Of a stretch of DNA of 7,487 nt, positions 1-7,487 are shown one piece after another (positions within the stretch are counted from its first letter, which is position 1; every line of letters begins with the position of its first letter). Origin of the DNA: an uncultured bacterium (GTDB lineage Bacteria; Methylomirabilota; Methylomirabilia; Rokubacteriales; CSP1-6); the NCBI GenBank assembly GCA_946479205.1, contig CAMLFJ010000147.1, forward strand, positions 1-7,487, read 5' to 3'. The position numbers and the translations under genes are program-made. The notes under the pieces were generated by a model. The model did not search any database. It was given only the letters and a program-made list of their open reading frames with translations, and was not told the origin of the DNA.

Positions 1-397
1 CGCGATGCCGGAGCGCCAGCGTCCCGAGCACGGCTCGGTAGCGCTCGAGCCCGGCCAGCAGGAGGTCGGCGGCCTGCTGGAGCTGCAGGGCGAGCGCGGT
101 GTCCACCACATCCGACGAAGTGAGGCCCATGTGGACGTAGCGGGAGTCGGTGCCGAGCGCCTCCTCCAGGTTCGTCAGGAAGGCGATCACGTCGTGGCGG
201 GTGGTGGCCTCGATCTCGTCGATGCGGGCGGCCTGGACCCGGGCCCGCCCCTTGATCCGGCCGAGCGCGTCCTCGGGGATCAAGCCGCGCTTGCCGTACA
301 CCTCGCACACCGCCAGCTCGACCTGCAGCCAGGCCTCGTACTTGGCGTCCTGGGTCCAGATCCGCGCCATCTCGGGACGCGCGTAGCGGGGAATCAT
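1..397 (-). CDS. purB: Adenylosuccinate lyase, N-terminal part (runs off the left edge)
   Basis: The first 132 codons of adenylosuccinate lyase are present; the rest lies beyond the window edge. The enzyme belongs to the fumarase/aspartase superfamily. It cleaves SAICAR to AICAR and adenylosuccinate to AMP, releasing fumarate in both cases, and acts in the cytosol in purine synthesis. I translated this stretch by hand. It opens MIPRYARPEMARIWT, the usual PurB start, and contains TRHDVIAFL with His68 and HMGLTSSDVVDTAL with His89. These histidines fall at the same positions as the active-site His68 and His89 of the Bacillus subtilis enzyme. The ATG at 397 is supported by a GAGG ribosome-binding site 8 bases upstream that overlaps the stop of the preceding M16 gene. 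The 10-base gap implies co-transcription with that gene. The remaining catalytic residues lie outside the window, so intactness of the whole gene cannot be judged. Confidence 0.95.
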   Translation of the reverse strand, partial: MIPRYARPEMARIWTQDAKYEAWLQVELAVCEVYGKRGLIPEDALGRIKGRARVQAARIDEIEATTRHDVIAFLTNLEEALGTDSRYVHMGLTSSDVVDTALALQLQQAADLLLAGLERYRAVLGTLALRHR

Positions 398-405
398 CGC
401 GGCCG

Positions 406-409
406 CCTC
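406..409 (-). promoter_or_regulatory. Ribosome-binding site of purB
   Basis: On the minus strand GAGG lies 8 bases before the purB ATG and shares bases with the TGA stop of the M16 peptidase (TGAGG). It fixes the purB start at 397 and suggests re-initiation by ribosomes finishing the upstream gene. Confidence 0.6.
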
Positions 410-1666
410 AGGAGCGCATGAGGCCGCGGGGGAGGTGCCGTCGGTCCACCGCCCCCAGGGTCATGAGCGAGAGGTTCTCCTCGTCGAGCACGCGGTGGAT
501 GAGGGTGTCCACCTCGTCCATCTGCACGTGATCGATGGCGGCCAGCATCTCGTCCATGGTCATGAACGAGCCGAACCGCATCTCGTGAGAGGCCAACCGG
601 TTCATTCGAGAAGACGTGGACTCGAGTGAGAGCATCAGGCTTCCCTTGAGATGATCCTTCGATCGGCGCAGCTCGTCCGCGGTGACCCCGTCCTTCTTGA
701 GGGCACGGATCTCCTTCATCAGGGCGTGGAGGACCTTGCTGAAGTTGGCCGCGTCCGTCCCCGCGTACACGTAGAAGAGCCCGGTGTCGCGGTAAGCCTG
801 CTGCCCCGAGTGCACCGAGTACACGAGGGCCTGCCGCTCCCGGATCTCCTGGAAGAGCCGCGAGGACATGCTGCCCCCGATGATGTCGTTGAGCAGGTAG
901 AGCGGGTAGCGATCGGGGGCGGTGTCGGAGACCCCGGGCAGCCCGAGCACGAGGTGCACCTGCTCGAGCGGCTTCTGCACGGTGTGGATGCCCGGGTGCA
1001 GCGTGGGCGGGACGAACGCGTGGGGGGCGGTCGGGCGGCCCCAGCCGTCGAAGCCCGCCGCGAACAGATCGGCCACCCGCTCGTGCTCGACGTGGCCGGC
1101 CACCGCCACCACGATCCGCCCGGGGACGTACTCGCGCTCGAAGTAGCCAAGGACGGTGTCCCGATCGAACGCGCGGACCACGTCCCAGCGGCCCAGGATG
1201 GGCCGTCCGAGCGGGTGATCGGCCCAGATCCGCTCCGCGAACAGGTCGTGGATGAGATCGTCGGGGGTGTCCTCCACCATCTTGATCTCCTGGAGGACCA
1301 CCGCCTTCTCCTTCTCGATATCGGCGGAGGCGAACAGCGGCTGCCGCAGGATGTCGGTGAGGAGGCTCACCGCGAGCGGCAGGTGCTCGTCGAGCACCTG
1401 CACGTAGAAGCAGGTGTGCTCCTTCGCGGTGAAGGCGTCCATCTGGCCGCCCACCGAGTCGATCGCGCGGGCGATCTCCTCCGCGGAGCGGGTGGCGGTG
1501 CCCTTGAAGACGAGGTGCTCGATCAGGTGGGAGATGCCGCCGAGCGGCTCGGGCTCGAGCCGCGAGCCGGTCTCCACCCAGATGCCCACCGCCACCGAGC
1601 GCACATGCGGCATCGCCTCGGTGACGAGACGGATGCCGTTGGGCAGCGCGCTCTTGCGATACGCCA

Positions 1667-1667
<1 letters not shown>
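408..1667 (-). CDS. M16-family (pitrilysin/processing-peptidase type) zinc metallopeptidase
   Basis: A 419-residue single-unit M16 peptidase, the usual size for the bacterial YmxG/MlpA-like group. The N-terminal catalytic half begins with the family pattern LPNGIRLVTE. It carries the inverted zinc motif HLIEH at residues 47-51 (His47 and His51 bind zinc, Glu50 is the base). The third ligand, Glu127 in VVLQEIKM, follows after 75 residues, the expected spacing. The C-terminal half (from about residue 230) has GGSMSSRLFQEIRERQ and ALVYSV at 264-285, the Arg/Tyr substrate-binding region of the family. All catalytic elements are therefore present. There is no signal peptide, so it is probably cytosolic; its substrates are unknown, peptide turnover being the likely role. 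The start is GTG, whose first G is the last base of the pnp TAG stop. No good Shine-Dalgarno precedes it, so translation is probably coupled to pnp. M16 genes next to pnp are common in several phyla. Confidence 0.95.
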
Positions 1668-3805
<2,138 letters not shown>

Positions 3806-3816
3806 ACGGTCAGCAT

Positions 3817-3822
3817 CCTCCT
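3817..3822 (-). promoter_or_regulatory. Ribosome-binding site of pnp
   Basis: A perfect AGGAGG on the minus strand, 11 bases before the pnp ATG, a slightly long spacing. An out-of-frame ATG directly abuts it (3814-3816) and opens a four-codon reading frame whose TGA overlaps the pnp ATG. The zero spacing makes that start unlikely to be used efficiently. Confidence 0.75.
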
Positions 3823-3855
3823 GGGATAGTTGAGACTTTTGCGACTTCGAGAGGG

Positions 3856-3872
3856 ACCCGGCCGGGCCGGGT
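3856..3872 (-). repeat. GC-rich palindrome in the rpsO-pnp spacer (predicted hairpin)
   Basis: The arms ACCCGGC and GCCGGGT pair perfectly over 7 bp around a 3-base loop. In the transcript the hairpin would lie 33 bases upstream of the pnp Shine-Dalgarno. It is not followed by a U-run on either strand, so it is not a standard intrinsic terminator. It could be a pause, processing or stabilising element in the pnp leader. The E. coli pnp leader has a longer stem cut by RNase III; at 7 bp this one is short for that enzyme. Confidence 0.5.
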
Positions 3873-3891
3873 GAACGTGAGATCGATCCAA

Positions 3892-3921
3892 TCAGGATCC
3901 GCGATCACTTGCGGATCCCGA
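3892..3921 (-). repeat. Hairpin enclosing the rpsO stop codon
   Basis: An inverted repeat with perfect 8-bp arms (3895-3902 and 3911-3918, GGATCCGC/GCGGATCC) surrounds an 8-base loop that contains the rpsO TGA (3905-3907). On the minus strand the stem extends by a G-U, a C-G and a U-A pair to 11 bp (3892-3902 with 3911-3921). Only two U residues follow, so classic rho-independent termination is doubtful. Partial termination, pausing or a 3' stabiliser or processing point separating rpsO from pnp mRNA is more plausible. E. coli has its rpsO terminator at the equivalent place, just after the gene. Confidence 0.6.
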
Positions 3922-4174
3922 GCTTTTCCGTGATGGCTCGGTAACGCTCCGAGTCCTTCTTGCGGAGGTACTCGATCAGGCCGCGGCGCTTGCCGATCAG
4001 CATGAGCAGGCCGCGACGGGAGTGGTGGTCCTTCTTGTGCAGCTTGAAGTGCTCGGTGAGCCCGTTGATCCGCTCCGACAGCAGCGCGATCTGGACCTCG
4101 GGCGAGCCGGTGTCGCCCTCGTGCACCTTGAACTGCTCGATGAGACCCTTCTTCTTGTCCTGGGACAGTCGCAT
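3905..4174 (-). CDS. rpsO: 30S ribosomal protein S15
   Basis: A standard-length 89-residue S15, a primary binder of the 16S rRNA central domain that organises the platform of the 30S subunit. The rRNA-contacting residues known for S15 are all present, shifted by one for the initiator Met. Thr22, Gly23, Gln28 (in GDTGSPEVQ) and Arg35 match the three-way-junction contacts, and His42, Asp49 and Ser52 (in [10 protein letters not shown]) match the GU/GC-motif contacts. The ATG at 4174 is preceded by a good GGGAGGA ribosome-binding site. It has its own promoter and a leader of about 105 bases, and is paired with pnp downstream, a widely conserved arrangement. S15 represses its own mRNA in several bacteria through unrelated leader structures; whether that happens here is inference. 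Confidence 0.99.
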   Translation of the reverse strand: MRLSQDKKKGLIEQFKVHEGDTGSPEVQIALLSERINGLTEHFKLHKKDHHSRRGLLMLIGKRRGLIEYLRKKDSERYRAITEKLGIRK

Positions 4175-4181
4175 TCCGGAA

Positions 4182-4188
4182 TCCTCCC
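4182..4188 (-). promoter_or_regulatory. Ribosome-binding site of rpsO
   Basis: GGGAGGA on the minus strand; 7 bases separate it from the rpsO ATG. It directly abuts the 3' arm of the G-tract hairpin at 4189-4203, so its exposure could depend on leader folding. Confidence 0.8.
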
Positions 4189-4203
4189 GGGGGTTCCCCC
4201 CCC
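4189..4203 (-). other. G8 tract and small hairpin directly before the rpsO ribosome-binding site
   Basis: The minus strand reads eight G, two A, five C, then the Shine-Dalgarno. Five of the G residues can pair with the five C residues around a GGGAA loop. The pairing register can slide because the G-run is longer than the C-run. The single-base run is also a site where length could vary or a base be miscalled. Confidence 0.5.
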
Positions 4204-4217
4204 AATCGCCACGCCCC

Positions 4218-4239
4218 CAGAGCCCCGACCGCGGCTCCG
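4218..4239 (-). other. Predicted stem-loop in the rpsO leader
   Basis: On the minus strand CGGAGCC (4239-4233) pairs with GGCTCTG (4224-4218) around an 8-base loop. The seven pairs are C-G, G-U, G-C, A-U, G-C, C-G and C-G. The adjacent G-U and G-C pairs resemble the GU/GC motif that S15 recognises in 16S rRNA helix 22 and in some rpsO leaders. The pairing is seen in the sequence; S15 binding is only a hypothesis. Confidence 0.35.
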
Positions 4240-4286
4240 TTGGGACGGGTTCGTTGGACCGCTCAAGCCCGCGTTAAGACGAGCGG

Positions 4287-4315
4287 AGTGTACCACGCAG
4301 GGGTGAGGGGTTCAA
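4287..4315 (-). promoter_or_regulatory. Predicted sigma70-type promoter for rpsO-pnp
   Basis: Minus-strand -35 box TTGAAC (4310-4315) and -10 box TACACT (4287-4292) each match the consensus at four of six positions, with the optimal 17-base spacer. Transcription would start near 4280, giving a leader of about 105 bases before rpsO. The stretch after the -10 box is CCGCTCG. Such a GC-rich discriminator is typical of ribosomal promoters repressed by ppGpp during stringent response, which would suit an S15 gene (inference). The promoter sits just after the ribF stop and no terminator separates them, so read-through from the upstream genes is also likely. Confidence 0.65.
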
Positions 4316-4319
4316 GCGA

Positions 4320-5255
4320 TCACCCCGCCGGTTGGGCCCGCAGGAGGCGCCGGGCCTCCACCATGTCGGCCCGGACCTGCGCGGTGAGGGCCTCCACGCC
4401 CGGGAACTTCATCTCGGCGCGGATCCGGACGAGGAAGTCGAGCGTGAGCGGGCGATCGTAGAGGTCCCCGGCAAAGTCGAACAGGTAGGCCTCGACCCAG
4501 TACTGCGACTCCTCGAAGGTCGGCCGGTAGCCGATGTTGACCACCGCCTCGGCCTGCCGGCCGTCCCAGCGCGCGTGGGCCGCGTACACCCCGGCGGCCA
4601 GGGCCAGCGGGCGGTCCGGCTTCAGGTTCGCGGTGGGAAACCCGAGCGTGCGGCCACGGCCGGCGCCGCGCTGCACGATCCCGGTGAGCGAATAGGGCCG
4701 GCCCAGGAACGCCCGGGCCTGCTCCACGTCGCCGTCACGAAGCGCCTCGCGGATCGCGCTGGAGGACACGGTGAGTCCGTTGACCTGCAGCGGCGGGAGC
4801 ACGTGGGTGACGAACCCACGCTGGGCGCCCAGCTCGCGCAGCAGGACCGCGGTTCCGCGCGCCCCGCGGCCGAAGGTGTGGTTGAAGCCCACGACCACCT
4901 CGCGAGCGCCCAGGGTGCGCACCAGCGCGTCGTCCACGAAGGTCTCGGCCTCGATGTGCGAGAAGTCGAGCGTGAACGGAATGACCAGGGTGGCGTCGAG
5001 ACCGTGCTCCCCGATGCGGGCCAGGTTCTCCTCGAGCGTCGCGATGGGCGCGGGCGCTTTCTCGGGTCTCAGCACCACGGTCGGATGCGGGTCGAAGGTG
5101 CACGCGACCGCGGAGACGCCGAGCGCGCGGGCGCGCTGCACTGCGGTGTCGAGGATCTTGGCGTGCGCGAGATGGATGCCGTCGAAGGCGCCGAAGGCGG
5201 CCACCGACGGCCGCAGCTCAGGCGGGAAGGATCGAAGGTCGCGGAGGATCCGCAT
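4320..5255 (-). CDS. ribF: Bifunctional riboflavin kinase / FMN adenylyltransferase
   Basis: A 311-residue RibF that phosphorylates riboflavin to FMN and adenylylates FMN to FAD. The N-terminal adenylyltransferase domain (about 1-180) has the nucleotide-binding signature GAFDGIHLAH at 22-31, FDPHP at 54-58, GFNHTFGRGARG at 123-134 and SSSAIR at 164-169. In the first signature the usual HxGH reads HLAH, with the Gly replaced by Ala but both histidines kept. The C-terminal flavokinase domain (about 185-305) has GRTLGFPTAN at 201-210, NIGYRPTF at 240-247 and the VEAYLFDF segment at 254-261 with Glu255 in the catalytic position. Both activities therefore look intact. The start at 5255 gives the standard RibF opening (MRILRDL). 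It lacks a Shine-Dalgarno and lies 38 bases inside truB, suggesting translational coupling. No FMN riboswitch is visible. Confidence 0.97.
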   Translation of the reverse strand: MRILRDLRSFPPELRPSVAAFGAFDGIHLAHAKILDTAVQRARALGVSAVACTFDPHPTVVLRPEKAPAPIATLEENLARIGEHGLDATLVIPFTLDFSHIEAETFVDDALVRTLGAREVVVGFNHTFGRGARGTAVLLRELGAQRGFVTHVLPPLQVNGLTVSSSAIREALRDGDVEQARAFLGRPYSLTGIVQRGAGRGRTLGFPTANLKPDRPLALAAGVYAAHARWDGRQAEAVVNIGYRPTFEESQYWVEAYLFDFAGDLYDRPLTLDFLVRIRAEMKFPGVEALTAQVRADMVEARRLLRAQPAG

Positions 5256-6135
5256 GGAGGAGCCGTTCGGGCTTCACCCGGTCGCCGAGTCCCTGCCCCA
5301 GGCCGAGCAGGCGGCCGTCGGGGCCGTAGACCCGGAGCAGGCCGCCCGCGCGCTCGCCGCTGGCCACCGCCTGCCCGTGCGTGAATGCGCGGGCTCCGTC
5401 CGCGTCGAGTCGGACCGCGCCCAGCGAGGCCAGCGCGCTGTCGGGCGGCAGGAGCCGCGCCCAGAGGGCCTCGCCGGAGCGGGCCTCCCGCACCTCGTCC
5501 CACGTGACGGCGGCCTCGAGCGCGTAGGGCCCGACTCGGGTGCGGACGAGCCCGGCCAGGGTCGCCCCACAGCCCAGGGCGGCGCCCACGTCCGCCGCGA
5601 GGGTGCGCACGTAGGTTCCCTTGCCGCAGCGGATGCGCATGACGAAGTCGGGGAGCGCGACCGACTCGAGCCGGATCGAGTGCACGACGACCTGGCGCGG
5701 CTCGCGCTCCACCTCGACGCCCTGCCGGGCCAGCTCGTAGAGGCGCTTGCCGTCCCGGTGCAGCGCCGAGAACATGGGCGGGACCTGCTGGATCGTGCCG
5801 ATGAACGGCGCGAGCGCGGCCTCGAGCGCGGGCGCGTCGAGCGCGGGCACCGGGCGCGTCTCGAGTACCGCGCCGGTCAGGTCCTGGGTCTCGGTCGTGA
5901 CGCCCAGGCGGACGGTGGCCACGTACTCCTTGTCCAGCTCCACCAGGTACGGCGTCAGCTTGGTGGCTTCCCCGACCAGGATGGGCAGGAGGCCGGTGGC
6001 GGCGGGATCGAGCGTGCCGCCGTGGCCGACGCGGGGCGCGCGCAGCACCCGGCGCAGGTGGGCCACCATCTGGAACGAGGTGACGCCCGGCCCCTTCTCG
6101 ACCGGCAGGATCCCGGCGCGGTGGCGATCGCTCAC
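5218..6135 (-). CDS. truB: tRNA pseudouridine(55) synthase
   Basis: A 305-residue TruB, which converts U55 of the tRNA T-loop to pseudouridine and also acts as a tRNA-folding chaperone. The opening GILPVEKGPGVTSF (8-21) is motif I. The catalytic Asp43 lies in GHGGTLDPAATG (37-48). Tyr71 in DKEYVATV matches the active-site tyrosine of the family. Other motifs are QVPPMFSALHRDGKRLYELA at 117-136 and CGKGTYVRTLA at 170-180. A C-terminal PUA RNA-binding domain occupies about 240-290. The start is a GTG at 6135 that shares GTGA with the nrnA stop. An open frame continues far upstream, but similarity to TruB begins only here, and the coupled overlap supports this start. No Shine-Dalgarno is evident. 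An in-frame 12-base direct repeat sits at 5822-5848 in a variable loop. Confidence 0.97.
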   Translation of the reverse strand: MSDRHRAGILPVEKGPGVTSFQMVAHLRRVLRAPRVGHGGTLDPAATGLLPILVGEATKLTPYLVELDKEYVATVRLGVTTETQDLTGAVLETRPVPALDAPALEAALAPFIGTIQQVPPMFSALHRDGKRLYELARQGVEVEREPRQVVVHSIRLESVALPDFVMRIRCGKGTYVRTLAADVGAALGCGATLAGLVRTRVGPYALEAAVTWDEVREARSGEALWARLLPPDSALASLGAVRLDADGARAFTHGQAVASGERAGGLLRVYGPDGRLLGLGQGLGDRVKPERLLHADPPRPSILPA

Positions 6136-7121
6136 GACACCGGGCCGTCGAGGGCCTGCCGCACCGCCGCGAGCAGCGTGGCCTTCGCGGACGCGAGCGG
6201 CCCGGGCAGCGTGCAGCCCGCCGCGTTCTCGTGTCCGCCTCCGCCGAACTGGTGGGCGATGCGGTTGACCGGCACGTCGCCCTTGCCGCGCAGGCTCGCC
6301 TTCACCCGGCCGTCGCCCTCGGCGCGCAGGAGCACCGCGACCTTGACGCCCGCGATCGAGCGCGGATAGGTCACGAGATCCTCGGCGGCCATGAAGGCCT
6401 CCGAGGCCGCGCCCTCGGGCACCGTGAGCGTGGCGATGCGCCCGTCCGGGCTGACCTCGACCCGGCTCAGCAGGCCGCCCAGGGTCAGCAGCGCGTCCGG
6501 GGGCCGCCGCTGGTAGAGCCGGTCGGTGACGAGCGCGGGCTCGGCGCCCTCCGCGGTGAGCGCGCCCGCGATCCGGAAGGTGCGGGGCGTCGTGTTCGAG
6601 TAGCGGAACGAGCCGGTGTCGGTGTGAATCGCGGTGTAGAGGCCGAGCGCGGTCTCCCGACCGACGGGCCAGCCGAGGGCGACGAGCAGGTCGTAGATCA
6701 TCTCCCCGACCGCGGCCGCCGAGGGATCGATCCAGTTCAGCGTCCCGTAGCGCCGGTTGTCCGGATGATGATCGATGTTGAGCACCCGGCTGGCCGGGCC
6801 GCGGACGCCCGCGAGGAGGCCCTCGGTCCGCCCGTCGTTGGGACAGTCGGTCAGCACGATCGTGTCGAAGGTCGCGGGGGCGGTCCGCCACACCTGCCAG
6901 CGATCGGCGCCCGGGAGGAAGTCGAGGACGTCGGGCACCGGGTCGGGGCCCCCGAAGGTCACCGTCCAGCCCGCCTTCTCCATCGCGAGCCCCAGGCCGA
7001 GCAGGGTGCCGAGCACGTCGCCGTCGGGATGGACGTGACCGAGCATCAGGGCGGAGCCGCGGGGCCCCGCGAGCAGGTCCACGAGCTGGGCCGGCGGCTC
7101 CGGCGCGACGATCGTGATCAT
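6132..7121 (-). CDS. nrnA: DHH-family bifunctional oligoribonuclease / pAp phosphatase
   Basis: A 329-residue NrnA-type phosphoesterase. NrnA proteins degrade 2-5 nt RNA fragments left by exonucleases such as PNPase, and remove the 3'-phosphate from pAp, a by-product of sulfate assimilation and carrier-protein loading. The DHH domain shows GHVHPDGD at 28-35 (His29, Asp33, Asp35), Asp92 in LTDCPND, the signature IDHHPDN at 116-122 and Asp168 in HTDTGSF, the usual two-manganese ligand set. The C-terminal DHHA1 domain ends with the substrate-binding loop GGGGHENAAG at 293-302. An ATG 63 codons further upstream is open but would place Arg/Pro/Gly-rich non-family sequence in front. I chose 7121 because it has GGAGG 7 bases upstream, overlaps the rbfA stop as ATGA, and starts the protein at family length. 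It is co-directional and coupled with rbfA and truB. Confidence 0.95.
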   Translation of the reverse strand: MITIVAPEPPAQLVDLLAGPRGSALMLGHVHPDGDVLGTLLGLGLAMEKAGWTVTFGGPDPVPDVLDFLPGADRWQVWRTAPATFDTIVLTDCPNDGRTEGLLAGVRGPASRVLNIDHHPDNRRYGTLNWIDPSAAAVGEMIYDLLVALGWPVGRETALGLYTAIHTDTGSFRYSNTTPRTFRIAGALTAEGAEPALVTDRLYQRRPPDALLTLGGLLSRVEVSPDGRIATLTVPEGAASEAFMAAEDLVTYPRSIAGVKVAVLLRAEGDGRVKASLRGKGDVPVNRIAHQFGGGGHENAAGCTLPGPLASAKATLLAAVRQALDGPVS

Positions 7122-7486
7122 TCGTCCGCCTCCGACGACGCCTCCGACTTCTTGAGATCGGCGAGGAGCGCCTGGATGTGAGCGGCGTGCTCCATGGACC
7201 GGTCGGGCCGGAACATGATCTCGGGGGTGACCCGCAGGTCCAGGTGCCGGCGCAGCCAGCTCCACACGAAGCCCCGCGCGCTCTCGAGCGCCTTGAACGA
7301 GGCGGCCCACTGCGCGTCCGGCCCGAGCACCGACACGAAGACCTTGGCGCGCTTGAGATCCGGCGTCGTGTCCACCTCGGTCACGGTCACGAACCCGAGC
7401 CGCGGGTCCTTGAGCTGGCGCTGCACGACCATGGAGATCTCTTCCTTGATGAGCTGGTTGACGCGTACGAGCCGCTTGCCTTGCAT
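7118..7486 (-). CDS. rbfA: 30S ribosome-binding factor RbfA
   Basis: A 122-residue RbfA, the cold-shock-associated assembly factor that binds the immature 30S subunit near 16S helix 1 and the platform. The protein is one KH-like domain. It begins with the typical RVNQLIKEEIS helix, followed by KDPRLGFVTVTEVDTTPDL at 26-44 and AKVFVSVLG at 47-55. The late strand segment LRVTPEIMFRPDRS matches the conserved C-terminal portion of the domain. Length is normal for the family and the tail is acidic and serine-rich. The ATG at 7486 is one base from the window edge, so its ribosome-binding site cannot be seen, and a start further upstream cannot be formally excluded, but the opening residues fit the family. 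Upstream in this type of cluster infB is expected. The TGA overlaps the nrnA ATG. Confidence 0.95.
   Translation of the reverse strand: MQGKRLVRVNQLIKEEISMVVQRQLKDPRLGFVTVTEVDTTPDLKRAKVFVSVLGPDAQWAASFKALESARGFVWSWLRRHLDLRVTPEIMFRPDRSMEHAAHIQALLADLKKSEASSEADE
7129..7133 (-). promoter_or_regulatory. Ribosome-binding site of nrnA
   Basis: GGAGG on the minus strand, inside the end of rbfA and 7 bases before the ATG at 7121. It decides between this start and an upstream in-frame ATG at 7310. Confidence 0.75.
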
Positions 7487-7487
7487 T

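Noticed and set aside
5..421. 138-codon plus-strand frame at the left edge
   Set aside because: The minus strand here clearly encodes PurB with its signature motifs; the plus frame is antisense.
3806..3904. A separate pnp promoter in the rpsO-pnp spacer
   Set aside because: No -35/-10 pair with acceptable spacing was visible on the minus strand.
4259..4286. Inverted repeat CCGCTC/GAGCGG after the rpsO -10 box
   Set aside because: One arm would lie upstream of the expected transcription start and so not be in the RNA, and the 16-base loop makes a 6-bp stem weak; I kept it only as part of the promoter discriminator.
4771..6369. 532-codon plus-strand frame opposite ribF and truB, and similar frames at 651-1670 and 4332-5384
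   Set aside because: All lie antisense to clear conserved genes and have composition typical of GC-rich shadow frames; none shows a known motif.
6136..6891. Long upstream extension of the truB frame
   Set aside because: The extension is Arg/Gly/Pro-rich shadow of nrnA. TruB similarity begins at the GTG at 6135, which overlaps the nrnA stop.
7122..7310. Upstream extension of nrnA to an ATG at 7310
   Set aside because: The added 63 residues are a shadow of rbfA without family similarity, while the ATG at 7121 has a good ribosome-binding site and normal protein length.

Overview
This window is a compact block of conserved housekeeping genes from a high-GC bacterium, about two-thirds G+C by eye. 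All eight genes lie on the minus strand, so transcription runs from the right edge to the left. In that order they are rbfA, nrnA (DHH-family oligoribonuclease/pAp phosphatase), truB, ribF, rpsO, pnp, an M16-family zinc peptidase, and the 5' third of purB, which runs off the left edge. The order rbfA-nrnA-truB-ribF-rpsO-pnp-M16 is the tail of the classic nusA-infB translation/RNA-metabolism cluster. It occurs in Firmicutes, delta-type proteobacteria and relatives, and several uncultured high-GC phyla. I cannot fix the phylum; a deltaproteobacterium-like or Methylomirabilota/Rokubacteria-like genome would fit, but this is a weak guess.

Right part (4320-7487): rbfA, nrnA, truB and ribF are tightly coupled. 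There is a 4-base ATGA overlap at rbfA/nrnA, a 4-base GTGA overlap at nrnA/truB and a 38-base overlap at truB/ribF. RbfA matures the 30S subunit, TruB makes pseudouridine 55 in tRNA, NrnA removes very short RNAs and pAp, and RibF makes FMN and FAD.

Middle part (3806-4319): this is the regulatory core. A 145-base gap after ribF holds a credible sigma70-type promoter with a 17-base spacer and a GC-rich discriminator. It is followed by a leader of about 105 bases with two predicted stem-loops and a strong ribosome-binding site in front of rpsO. The rpsO stop codon sits in the loop of a near-perfect 11-bp hairpin. A second short GC palindrome lies in the spacer before pnp. rpsO and pnp are paired as in many bacteria.

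Left part (1-3805): pnp runs with a one-base overlap (TAGTG) into a GTG-started M16 peptidase, and purB follows 10 bases later. No stretch over 300 bases lacks a gene. No RNA genes, mobile elements, CRISPR arrays, frameshifts or foreign-looking genes were seen. I found no evidence of an undescribed system; the observations worth a second look are the cis-acting RNA and promoter features around rpsO-pnp and the pnp-M16-purB junctions.
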